Shown piece by piece: positions 50,376 to 59,552 of a stretch of 64,000 bases of DNA. Under the pieces are notes generated by a model, which was not told where the DNA came from, searched no databases, and saw nothing but the letters and a program-made list of their open reading frames with translations. Source of the DNA: Streptomyces sp. CB01249. GTDB lineage: Bacteria > Actinomycetota > Actinomycetes > Streptomycetales > Streptomycetaceae. How positions within the stretch are numbered: position 1 is the first letter of the stretch; every line of letters starts with the position of its first letter. A program made the position numbers and the translations under genes. The stretch covers positions 124,341 to 188,340 of the forward strand of contig NZ_LISW01000003.1 of NCBI RefSeq assembly GCF_001905735.1, written 5' to 3'.

Positions 50376-51638
50376 ATGACCGGTGACAGCACCTCCCGCA
50401 TCCCGCTCGGAGTCCACTCCGAGGTCGGCCGGCTCCGCAAGGTCCTGGTGTGCGCGCCGGGCCTCGCGCACCGCAGGCTCACCCCGACCAACGCCGCCGA
50501 TCTGCTCTTCGACGACGTGATGTGGGTGGAGAACGCCCAGCGGGACCACGCCGGTTTCGTGGCCGCGCTCACCGCGCGCGGGGTCGAGGTGGTGGAGCTC
50601 CACGACCTCCTGGCGCAGACGATGGCCGTGCCGGGCGCGCGGGACTGGCTGCTCGACCGCAAGATCACCGCCAACGAGGCGGGCCTGGGGCTGATCGACT
50701 CCACCCGGGCGTTCCTGGAGACCCTGGACCCGCGCACGCTCGCCGAGTTCCTGATCGGCGGCCTCGCCACCACGGACCTCCCCGACGACTACCGCCCGCC
50801 GTACGTCGCCCTGGCCCGCGAGTCGGCCGGGGTGCGCGAGTACGTGATGCCGCCGCTGCCCAACACGCTGTACACCCGGGACACGACGTGCTGGCTGTAC
50901 GGCGGGGTGACGCTCAACCCGCTGTACTGGCCCGCCCGGCACGACGAGACCCTGCTGATGAAGGCCGTCTACCGCTTCCACCCGGACTTCACGGACGCCA
51001 CGGTGTGGTGGGGCGACCCGGAACGGGACTGGGGCCAGGCCACATTCGAGGGCGGCGACATCATGCCCGTCGGCAACGGCGTCGTCCTCATGGGCATGAG
51101 CGAGCGCACCTCGCGCCAGGCCGTCACGCAGGTCGCCGCCGCCCTCTTCGAGCAGGGCGCGGCCGAGCACGTCGTGGTCGCGGGCATGCCGAAGCTGCGG
51201 GCGGCGATGCATCTGGACACCGTGTTCACCTTCGCGGACCGGGACGTCGTGACGCTCTACCCGCGCATCGTGGACGCCATCCACAGCTTCTCGCTGCGCC
51301 CGGGCAGCGGCGGCCCGGTGCCCGTGGACATCGTGGACGAGGGGTCCCGGCCGTTCACCGAGGTGGTCGCCGGGGCGCTCGGGCTGCCGGGGCTGCGGGT
51401 CATCGAGACGGGCGGCGATGTGTACGCCTCCGAGCGCCAGCAGTGGGACAGCGGGAACAACGCGGTCGCGGTCGAGCCGGGCGTCGTCTTCACCTACGAC
51501 CGGAACACCCAGACCAACGCGTTGCTGCGGCAGGCGGGCATCGAGGTGCTGGAGATCGTGGGCGCGGAGCTCGGCCGGGGGCGGGGCGGCGGGCACTGCA
51601 TGACGTGCCCGCTGATCCGTGAGCCGGTGAGCTTCTGA
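50376..51638 (+). CDS. arcA: Arginine deiminase
   Basis: 420 aa. Hydrolyses arginine to citrulline and ammonia. Active-site motifs: PLPNTLYTRDTTCWL, WGQATFEGGDIMPVG, AAMHLDTVFTFADRD (catalytic His and Asp) and the C-terminal GGGHCMTCPL with nucleophilic Cys. AAGGA precedes ATG 50376. With the antiporter it makes a two-gene unit; no ornithine carbamoyltransferase or carbamate kinase genes are adjacent. A strong terminator follows. Confidence 0.95.
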   Translation: MTGDSTSRIPLGVHSEVGRLRKVLVCAPGLAHRRLTPTNAADLLFDDVMWVENAQRDHAGFVAALTARGVEVVELHDLLAQTMAVPGARDWLLDRKITANEAGLGLIDSTRAFLETLDPRTLAEFLIGGLATTDLPDDYRPPYVALARESAGVREYVMPPLPNTLYTRDTTCWLYGGVTLNPLYWPARHDETLLMKAVYRFHPDFTDATVWWGDPERDWGQATFEGGDIMPVGNGVVLMGMSERTSRQAVTQVAAALFEQGAAEHVVVAGMPKLRAAMHLDTVFTFADRDVVTLYPRIVDAIHSFSLRPGSGGPVPVDIVDEGSRPFTEVVAGALGLPGLRVIETGGDVYASERQQWDSGNNAVAVEPGVVFTYDRNTQTNALLRQAGIEVLEIVGAELGRGRGGGHCMTCPLIREPVSF

Positions 51639-51648
51639 GGTGACGGAG

Positions 51649-51685
51649 CGGCCCGGCGGGGGATGTCGCTTCCCCCGCCGGGCCG
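51649..51685. terminator. Bidirectional terminator between arcA and LPMO gene
   Basis: Perfect 15-bp stem (51649-51663 with 51671-51685) and 7-nt loop between two convergent stops, 11 and 10 bases from each. Confidence 0.8.
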
Positions 51686-51694
51686 GGCCTGCGG

Positions 51695-52447
51695 TCAGGC
51701 GCAGGCGCCGAGGTCCTCCCAGACGCCCCACTCACCGGTGGTGCCGGGCTTGTCGCCCTGCACCCACCACTTGGCGCGCCAGGTGTGGCCGTCGTACGCG
51801 ACGGTGTCGCCCCCGGTGTACACGGCCTCGGTGCTCCACAGCGGCACGGCGCAGGCGCCCGGCTCGCCGGTCTCGCCGCCGTCGCCGTCACCGCCGCCGG
51901 GGGTGCCGCCGTCGTCGCCGCCGTTGCCGGTGGAGCCGATGTTGACGTCGACGCACGCGTAGAAGGCGTTGGCCGTGTCGGCGACGTTCCAGACGGCGAG
52001 CACCTTCTGGCGGCCGGTGAAGCTGCCGAAGTCCACTTCCTGGCTCACGTCGGCGGGCGGCTGGGCGTGGTTGCCGTCGAACTCGGCGATCTTCTGGTCG
52101 CCGATGAAGTACTGCCAGTTCTCGGTGGCGTGACGGGCCGTGTGGTGCCAGGTGAAGGTGAACTTCTGGCCGACCGGGGTGACCTCCCAGCCCTTGTTGT
52201 CGTCGTCCAGCTCGGCGAAGGCCGCGTTGCCGCCGCTACAGCTCTTGAGCCCCTTCGGGCCCTCGACGCTCTGCGGCTCGTACTTGATCTGGCCGCAGTC
52301 GACCACACCGGCGGCGCACTGGGCCTGGCGGCTCGTCGGCGCGGTGACCCAGCCGTGGGCGCTGGCGGTGCCCGTCTGGATGCCGAGGGCGAGCACGGGG
52401 GCGACCAGCGCTCCGATCGAAACGGCCAACCGTCGCTTGGTGTTCAT
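51695..52447 (-). CDS. AA10 lytic polysaccharide monooxygenase with CBM5/12
   Basis: 250 aa. Signal peptide ends TASA, leaving the mature N-terminal His (HGWVTAPTSR) that forms the copper brace; the second brace His is in FTWHHTARH. The AA10 domain runs to about residue 175 (NAFYACVDVNIGS), followed by a Gly/Asp linker and a C-terminal CBM5/12 chitin-binding module with Trp pairs (TWRAKWWVQGDKPG). It oxidatively cleaves crystalline chitin and opens it for the divergent GH18 chitinase. Control elements lie at 52510-52566. Confidence 0.94.
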   Translation of the reverse strand: MNTKRRLAVSIGALVAPVLALGIQTGTASAHGWVTAPTSRQAQCAAGVVDCGQIKYEPQSVEGPKGLKSCSGGNAAFAELDDDNKGWEVTPVGQKFTFTWHHTARHATENWQYFIGDQKIAEFDGNHAQPPADVSQEVDFGSFTGRQKVLAVWNVADTANAFYACVDVNIGSTGNGGDDGGTPGGGDGDGGETGEPGACAVPLWSTEAVYTGGDTVAYDGHTWRAKWWVQGDKPGTTGEWGVWEDLGACA

Positions 52448-52509
52448 GCCACGTCACTTCCTTCGCTCGTAAGGGGGTTGGGCGGCCACCTGCGCATGAC
52501 GGGCGCCCT

Positions 52510-52566
52510 TGGTCCAGACCTGGCCGATTCAGGTCTAGACCTTAGTGACGGACAGGGTCCGGTCAA
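52510..52566 (-). promoter_or_regulatory. LPMO promoter with chitin-type direct repeats
   Basis: TGGTCCAGACCT (52510-52521) and AGGTCTAGACCT (52531-52542) are the 12-bp repeats known from Streptomyces chitinase promoters and resemble DasR sites. On the minus strand -35 TTGACC (52566-52561) and -10 TAAGGT (52544-52539), 16 bp apart, overlap the second repeat. Confidence 0.75.
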
Positions 52567-52608
52567 GGGGGACGAGCGGCGCCGGTTCGCGCTTCCACTT
52601 TTCGACGT

Positions 52609-52634
52609 CGAGTGGTTCGTCACCGAACCACTCG
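52609..52634. repeat. Perfect hairpin between chitin genes
   Basis: CGAGTGGTTCG pairs perfectly with CGAACCACTCG (11-bp stem, 4-nt loop TCAC) midway between the divergent LPMO and chitinase promoters. It may be an operator, or a barrier that keeps the two promoters apart. Confidence 0.5.
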
Positions 52635-52735
52635 CGGCGCCATTTTTAAGTGATCCTTAAGCCGCTGGTCACCGGTGGCGTCCGGCGGCCACCCGGCGCC
52701 GGCACGCCCTCCGCGCGGCCCACGAACCGTCAAAT

Positions 52736-52792
52736 TGGTCTAGTCCTAATCTCGTTGGAATCGTTGACGCGCAGGTCACGGGCCGGTTATCA
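52736..52792 (+). promoter_or_regulatory. Chitinase promoter with operator half-repeat
   Basis: -35 TTGACG (52764-52769) and -10 TTATCA (52787-52792) are 17 bp apart, about 50 bp before the start. Upstream, TGGTCTAGTCCT (52736-52747) matches the same chitin-type 12-mer seen before the LPMO gene. Confidence 0.7.
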
Positions 52793-52842
52793 CTGCTCCA
52801 GCCCATCCACAGCACCACCTGCTCCCCCGCTGGAGGCCGCAC

Positions 52843-54537
<1,695 letters not shown>

Positions 54538-54552
54538 ACGCCCTGACCCGCT

Positions 54553-54590
54553 GAGAGCCCCCGCCGGTGCGCGCACCGGCGGGGGCTCTC
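54553..54590 (+). terminator. Terminator after chitinase gene
   Basis: A perfect 38-bp palindrome centred on GCGC; as RNA it forms a 17-bp stem, 15 bases past the chitinase stop. Confidence 0.8.
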
Positions 54591-54628
54591 GCGTCGGGGG
54601 CGGCCTTCACCGCGGCCGGAAGAAAGGT

Positions 54629-55040
54629 GGGCAGACGAGTCGGGCTGTACGCCGGGTTCTGTCGCCCGGTCGCCTCGCGGCGGCCGGGGAGACGGCCATC
54701 CATCTAGGACCGGCATTGCTGCCGGCCTCATGCGGTCTACCCGCGAACTCGGGCGGGCAGCCCTCGAACGTTCGCGCAGGGCCGTCTCGCGACGGCCCCT
54801 CTTGACCTTGCTCCGGGTGGGGTTTACCTAGCCGCCTGGGTCGCCCCAGGCGCTGGTGGTCTCTTACACCACCGTTTCACCCTTACCCGGGACCGAGGTC
54901 CCGGGCGGTCTGTTTTCTGTGGCACTGTCCCGCGGGTCACCCCGGGTGGCCGTTAGCCATCACCCTGCCCTGTGGAGCCCGGACGTTCCTCGGGAGGATC
55001 CGAAAACCCCCACGCGACCGTCCGCCCGGCTCGTCTGCCG
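54629..55040 (-). ncRNA. rnpB: RNase P RNA
   Basis: The catalytic RNA of RNase P (5' maturation of tRNA). Seen on the plus strand as its reverse complement: CGAGTCGGGCTGTACGCCGG at the 3' side, ACACCACCGTTTCACCCTTA, GGCGGTCTGTTTTCTGTGGC, and GTTAGCCATCACCCTGCC near the 5' side. The ends are set by helix P1, where GCAGACGAG (5') pairs with CTCGTCTGC (3'). About 410 nt, type A size. A minus-strand -10 TAGCAT lies at 55054-55049, just upstream. Open frames across this region are artefacts. Confidence 0.96.
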
Positions 55041-55064
55041 TGGGGCCCATGCTACCTGGCCGGA

Positions 55065-55643
55065 TTACATGAACTCCGCCGTCTCCAGGTCGAACGAGAA
55101 CGGCTCCGGAAGACTGACCGCCTTCCCGAAGGGCACGGTGCAGTGCTGGCGGTAGTCGTCGCCCGCCGGGTCCCGGAACAGCGTCACCGAGGACTCCTCC
55201 CGGTCCACCAGCAGGTACAGGGGGATCGGAGCCCTCGCGTAGCAGTGCCGCTTGGCCTCCCGGTCGGCGGCCGGTTTGGACGACGTGACCTCCACGACCA
55301 GCGCCACTCCCTCGCACGGCATCCACGGGGCAGCGCCCCGGTACAGCCGCAGGGCATGGGGGGCGAACGTGCCGTCGGGGATGACGTGGTTCGCTGGACA
55401 GCCCCTGCCGCCTCTCAGCTTCAGACCCTTGTTTGCCGAAAAGTCCATGTCCGTCTTCGCACGCCCGAGCACCTGTTCAAGGATCAGGGCGATGCAGTCC
55501 TCATGATCGCCGTCCGGTGGCGGCTTCAGGGCAATCTCTCCTTCGAGCAACTCCGCCCGGAAGCCCTCCGGTGGGTCCAGAGCCTCGAAGCCTTCCAGCA
55601 GTACGTCCGCCTGCGAGAGCCGTTCTTGCGGAACAGCTGACAT
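55065..55643 (-). CDS. Uma2 family (DUF820) PD-(D/E)xK nuclease-like protein
   Basis: 192 aa. Restriction-endonuclease-like pattern: EGFRAELLEGEIALKPPPD, the active-site Asp in VIPDGTFAP, VALVVEVTSSKPAADREAKRHCYARAPIPLYLLVD (E-x-T-S-S-K and Tyr helix). Such genes are abundant in Streptomyces and cyanobacteria; biological role is not established. GAGGAGAGGG precedes ATG 55643. It is directly upstream of rnpB on the same strand. Confidence 0.85.
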   Translation of the reverse strand: MSAVPQERLSQADVLLEGFEALDPPEGFRAELLEGEIALKPPPDGDHEDCIALILEQVLGRAKTDMDFSANKGLKLRGGRGCPANHVIPDGTFAPHALRLYRGAAPWMPCEGVALVVEVTSSKPAADREAKRHCYARAPIPLYLLVDREESSVTLFRDPAGDDYRQHCTVPFGKAVSLPEPFSFDLETAEFM

Positions 55644-55703
55644 GTGGCGCCCTCTCCTCGATCGCCAGAATGGGCCATCGTGGCACAGGAGGGCCCCGCA
55701 CGG

Positions 55704-56213
55704 TCAGAGGCGGCTCGACGCCAGGGCCGTGATGCCTGCCGTCCACGCCGTGGTGACCGACTCCGGGGTGGGGAAGCGGCCGTTCAGTTCCATCATGACC
55801 ATGCCGTGGGCGAAGGCCCAGGCCGCGCGGGCCAGGTGGTCGTCGGGGGCCAGGGCGCGGAAGAGGGGGGCGGCGGCGCGGTCCTCCAGGTCGTGGGGGT
55901 GGGGGCGGGACGTGGTGAGGCGGTAGAGGTGGGGGTGGGCCAGGGCGTGGGCGCGGTAGGCCGTGGCCAGGGCCGGGAAGGAGCCCGGGGCGGCCGTCTC
56001 CGCCGCTTCCAGGGCCTTGGCGGTCTCCGTCAGCATCGCGTCGGCCAGCGCGTCGACCACCGAGGACTTGTCCGGGAAGTGCTTGTAGAGGGACGGGGCC
56101 GTGATGCCCAGGAGGCCCGCGAGCCTGCGCATGGTCAGCGCCTCCGGGCCCTCCTGCTCCAGGAGCATGCGGGCGGCGGCCAGGATCTGGTGCTGGCGGG
56201 CACGGTCGGTCAC
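55704..56213 (-). CDS. TetR family regulator with WHG-type C-terminal domain
   Basis: 169 aa, short. Helix-turn-helix: ILAAARMLLEQEGPEALTMRRLAGLLGITAPSLYKHFPDKSSVVDAL. C-terminal part: YRAHALAHPHLYRLTTSRPHPHD, then FAHGMVMMELNGRF, a WHG-type dimer region. The GTG start at 56213 lies 64 bp after the RNB gene stop on the same strand. No clear operator was found upstream. Target unknown. Confidence 0.88.
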   Translation of the reverse strand: MTDRARQHQILAAARMLLEQEGPEALTMRRLAGLLGITAPSLYKHFPDKSSVVDALADAMLTETAKALEAAETAAPGSFPALATAYRAHALAHPHLYRLTTSRPHPHDLEDRAAAPLFRALAPDDHLARAAWAFAHGMVMMELNGRFPTPESVTTAWTAGITALASSRL

Positions 56214-56277
56214 GCCGGTCCTTCCGTCGTACGGGCGCGGGGCGCGGGGGCCGAACTCGCGATCGTACGAGACGCCG

Positions 56278-57717
56278 TCAGGCCGGAACGAACAGGGCCT
56301 TCGCCGTGCCCGGGGCAGCCTGGGCCAGGCGGACCCGCAGGCGCTCGCCCAGGGGAAGGGGCGCGGTGCCCTCGACGCGGGCGACGACCGCCGGGGCGTC
56401 GATGTGGACGGTGCCGGTGGCCGGTTCGTTCTCCTTGACGTCCACCACGTAACCGTCGAAGACCTCGCCCACCCGGTCCTTGAGCAGCGCCGCCTCGACC
56501 AGGTCCACGGACTCCCGCTCCACGGTGTTGGCCCGGCGCGTGCCCTCCGCCATCTCCTTGGGCAGCGCGGGCAGGGCGGCCAGGACCCATTCGGGCGGGT
56601 CCCGGTCCTCGCAGGCCGCGACGCACAGCTCGGAGGCGTAACGGTCCACGAGGCGGCGCAGCGGCGCCGTGCAGTGCGTGTACAGGTCGGCCACCGCCGC
56701 GTGCACGGCGGGCACCGGCAGCTCGCCGCCGTCGAACACCGTGTAGCCCGCGCCGCGCAGCAGCGTCGTGCAGTCCTGGAGGAACGCCGCGTGGTCCGTG
56801 CGCCCCGGGTCGAGGGAGCGGACGAGCTCGGCGTACGGGACGTGGTGCGGCCAGTCGATGTGCAGGGCCTCGGCGCTGCGCCGCAGCCGCGCCACCGCGC
56901 CGTCGGGCGCGACCGGCAGCGTCCGCAGGATGCCGGTGCCGCTCTCCGCCATGAGGTGGGCCGCCGCCATGCCGGTGAGCAGGGAGACCTGGGCGTTCCA
57001 GCCGTCGGCGGGGAGCGGGGTGCGGTAGGCCAGGCCGTAGCGGCCGTCGTGCTCGGTGATCTCCTGCTCGGGCACGTTGAGCGAGATGCCGCCCCGGGCC
57101 ACCTCCCGCGCCTCGCGGAGCGCGCCGATGTCCCGGAGCAGGGCGAGCGGTTCCTCGGCGGTGCCCGCGTCGATCCGCCGCTGCACGCCCGCGTAGTCCA
57201 GCTTGGCGCGGCTGCGTACGAGGGCCCTGCGCACCCGGGTCGCGACCGCCGCGCCCTCCGGGTCGAGGTCGATCTCCCACAGGACCGCGGGGCGGACCCG
57301 GCCGGGCAGCAGGCTCGCGGCGTCCTCGGACAGGACCTCCGGGTGGAGGGACACCCGGCCGTCCGGGAGGTACAGCGTCGTCACCCGCCGGTGGGCCTCC
57401 GCGTCGAGCGCGCCGCCGGGGCGCACGAACGCGGCCACGTCCGCGATGGCGTAGTGCACGCGGTAGCCGTGGGCGCGGCGTTCCAGGTGCATCGCCTGGT
57501 CGAGGTCCGTGGAGGTCGGCGGGTCGATGGTGAGGAAGGGGAGGTCCGTCGCGTCCGCGTGCCCGGCGAGCTCCGGGCTCCGCGCGGCGTCCGCCGCCTC
57601 GGCGAGCACCTCGGGCGGGAAGTCGTCGGGGAGCGACAGCTCGGTGCGCAGGCCGCGCAGGGCCGCCCGCAGCGGGGTCCGGGCTGCGCCGGTCATGTGC
57701 AGATGGCGGCGGGGCAT
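56278..57717 (-). CDS. RNB-domain ribonuclease
   Basis: 479 aa with the RNase II/R catalytic module: LTIDPPTSTDLDQAMHLE (metal-binding Asp cluster), YRVHYAIADVAAFVRPGG, YLPDGRVSLHPEVLSED, then TAPLRRLVDRYASELCVAA. The N-terminal cold-shock domains of RNase R are missing, giving the short actinobacterial form with a C-terminal S1-like end (EVFDGYVVDVKENEPATGTVHID). Degrades RNA 3' to 5'. ATG 57717 has TACGCT 7 nt upstream and no ribosome site, so it is probably leaderless. Confidence 0.93.
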   Translation of the reverse strand: MPRRHLHMTGAARTPLRAALRGLRTELSLPDDFPPEVLAEAADAARSPELAGHADATDLPFLTIDPPTSTDLDQAMHLERRAHGYRVHYAIADVAAFVRPGGALDAEAHRRVTTLYLPDGRVSLHPEVLSEDAASLLPGRVRPAVLWEIDLDPEGAAVATRVRRALVRSRAKLDYAGVQRRIDAGTAEEPLALLRDIGALREAREVARGGISLNVPEQEITEHDGRYGLAYRTPLPADGWNAQVSLLTGMAAAHLMAESGTGILRTLPVAPDGAVARLRRSAEALHIDWPHHVPYAELVRSLDPGRTDHAAFLQDCTTLLRGAGYTVFDGGELPVPAVHAAVADLYTHCTAPLRRLVDRYASELCVAACEDRDPPEWVLAALPALPKEMAEGTRRANTVERESVDLVEAALLKDRVGEVFDGYVVDVKENEPATGTVHIDAPAVVARVEGTAPLPLGERLRVRLAQAAPGTAKALFVPA

Positions 57718-57874
57718 GGTCCCGAGCGTAGGGCGGGGCGCGGAACGCGGCATTCCGAGCGAGGGTCCTTGTGCCCGTACGGGCCGCCCCTCCGCCCCCG
57801 TACGCTGACCTGGGGCGTCCGTGCGGTCCGCACACCGCCGCGCCTCTTCCCCGTACGTACGAAGGAGAACCGCC

Positions 57875-58675
57875 GTGCTCGTGCTGTTGCCGCCCTCCGA
57901 AGGAAAGGCCGCCTCGGGGCGCGGGGCACCCCTGAAGCCCGAGTCCCTGTCGCTGCCCGGCCTCGCCGGGGCGCGGGCCGAGGTGCTGGACACGCTCGTG
58001 GAGCTGTGCGTGGCCGACGAGGAGAAGGCGCGGGAGGTGCTGGGGCTCAGCGAGGGGCTGCGGGGCGAGATCGCGAAGAACGCGGAGCTGCGGACGGCGG
58101 GGACGCGTCCGGCCGGGGAGCTGTACACCGGTGTCCTGTACGACGCCCTCGGCCTGGACTCGCTCGACACGGCCGCCCGCCGCCTCGCCGGGAAGTCGCT
58201 GCTGGTGTTCTCCGGGCTGTGGGGCGCGGTGCGGGTGGGCGACCGGATTCCGCCGTACCGCTGCTCGATGGGCGTGAAGCTGCCCGGGCTCGGCGCCCTC
58301 GGGGCGTTCTGGCGTACGCCGATGGCGGAGGTGATGCCGGAGGCGGCGGGCGAAGGGCTCGTGCTGGACCTGCGCTCGTCCGCCTACACGGCCGCGTGGA
58401 AGCCGAAGGGGGCGGTCGCGGAGCGCACGGCGAGCGTGCGGGTGCTGCACGCGCAGCTCGTGGACGGGGTGGAGAAGCGGTCCGTGGTCAGCCACTTCAA
58501 CAAGGCCACCAAGGGCCGCATGGTGCGCGACCTGCTGCTCGCGGGCGCCCGCCCGGCCGGTCCCGCCGAACTGGTCGCCGTCCTGCGGGACCTGGGGTAC
58601 ACCGTCGAGGCCGAGGCGCCCGCGCGGGCGGGGCGGCCGTGGCAGCTCGATGTGGTCGTGACGGAGATCCACTGA
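57875..58675 (+). CDS. yaaA: YaaA/DUF328 family peroxide-stress protein
   Basis: 266 aa. Start VLVLLPPSEGKA is diagnostic; further conserved parts are YTGVLYDALGL, LLVFSGLWGAVRVGDRIPPYRCSMGVKLPG, DLRSSAYTAAW and VSHFNKATKGRMVRDLL. In E. coli YaaA lowers free iron and protects DNA during peroxide stress. GAAGGAG lies 6-7 nt before GTG 57875, better than the open frame at 57821. Confidence 0.92.
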   Translation: MLVLLPPSEGKAASGRGAPLKPESLSLPGLAGARAEVLDTLVELCVADEEKAREVLGLSEGLRGEIAKNAELRTAGTRPAGELYTGVLYDALGLDSLDTAARRLAGKSLLVFSGLWGAVRVGDRIPPYRCSMGVKLPGLGALGAFWRTPMAEVMPEAAGEGLVLDLRSSAYTAAWKPKGAVAERTASVRVLHAQLVDGVEKRSVVSHFNKATKGRMVRDLLLAGARPAGPAELVAVLRDLGYTVEAEAPARAGRPWQLDVVVTEIH

Positions 58676-58680
58676 CCGTA

Positions 58681-58733
58681 CGTTGCACCCTCCGCAACGC
58701 TCGTTGCGCACTGCGCCGCAGACCGGGCAGGAT
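58681..58733 (+). promoter_or_regulatory. Promoter and operator of KDPG aldolase gene
   Basis: -35 TTGCGC (58704-58709) and -10 CAGGAT (58728-58733), 18 bp apart, then 6 nt to ATG 58740 (leaderless). Overlapping the -35 are dyads CGTTGC (58681) with GCAACG (58694) and GCAACG-CT-CGTTGC (58694-58707), a likely repressor site. Confidence 0.6.
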
Positions 58734-58739
58734 GGGCGC

Positions 58740-59360
58740 ATGACCTCCTCCGTGCTGGACCTCGCCCCCGTCGTGCCCGTCGTCGTCCTGGAGGACGCGG
58801 CCGACGCGGTGCCGCTCGCCCGTGCCCTGGTCGCGGGCGGGCTTCCGGCGATCGAGGTGACCCTGCGCACCGCCGCCGCCCTGGACGCGATCCGGGCCAT
58901 CGCGGCGGAGGTCCCGGACGCGGTCGTCGGGGCGGGCACGGTGATCTCGGCGCGCAACGTCGCGGACACCGTGGCGGCGGGGGCCCGGTTCCTGGTCAGC
59001 CCCGGCTGGACGGACGCGCTTCTGGACGCCCTGAAGGGGTCCGGGCTGCCGTTCCTGCCGGGCGTCTCGACGACCTCCGAGGTGGTCGCGCTGCTGGAGC
59101 GCGGGGTCACCGAGATGAAGTTCTTCCCGGCCGAGGCGGCGGGCGGCACGGCCTATCTGAAGGCCCTGTCCGCCCCGCTCCCCCAGGCCCGGTTCTGCCC
59201 GACGGGCGGCATCTCGGCCGCCTCCGCGCCCTCGTACCTGGCGCTGCCCAACGTCGGCTGCGTGGGCGGGAGCTGGATGGTCCCGGGGGACGCGGTGGCG
59301 GCCCGGGACTGGGTGCGCGTGGAGCGGCTGGCCGCCGGGGCGGCGGCGCTGCGGGGCTGA
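58740..59360 (+). CDS. eda: 2-keto-3-deoxy-6-phosphogluconate aldolase
   Basis: 206 aa. KDPG/KHG aldolase barrel: VPVVVLEDAADAVPLARALVAGGLPAIEVTLRT, VGAGTVISARNVADTVAAGARFLVSPG, and the Schiff-base Lys in TEMKFFPAEAAGG, with FCPTGGISAASAPSYLAL. Splits KDPG to pyruvate and glyceraldehyde-3-phosphate. No edd or other sugar-acid genes are beside it. The start is leaderless-like at ATG 58740, under its own operator. Confidence 0.94.
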   Translation: MTSSVLDLAPVVPVVVLEDAADAVPLARALVAGGLPAIEVTLRTAAALDAIRAIAAEVPDAVVGAGTVISARNVADTVAAGARFLVSPGWTDALLDALKGSGLPFLPGVSTTSEVVALLERGVTEMKFFPAEAAGGTAYLKALSAPLPQARFCPTGGISAASAPSYLALPNVGCVGGSWMVPGDAVAARDWVRVERLAAGAAALRG

Positions 59361-59552
59361 ACGGGGCGGCGGGCGAACCCGTCGCATCCCGTCGTGCATG
59401 CTCCCCGGTATTCGGGGCACGACCTCTACAGGGGACGTAGCCCGCATGCCGGGTGACCCGGGTTCCGGCCGGTATTCCCCCGACCCGCCGGAACCGCCTC
59501 GGCCCCACCGGCCTTCCCCCCGCCGGTGGGGCCGAGTGCTGTCCCGATGCCT

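Noticed and set aside
56214..56277. Operator for the TetR gene at 55704
   Set aside because: CTCGCGATCGTACGAG has only four matching outer pairs, so it is not convincing as a dyad.
56210..59149. A 979-codon minus-strand open frame
   Set aside because: It covers the RNB and YaaA genes in a wrong frame or antisense, with shadow-type Arg/Pro/Gly composition and no domain.
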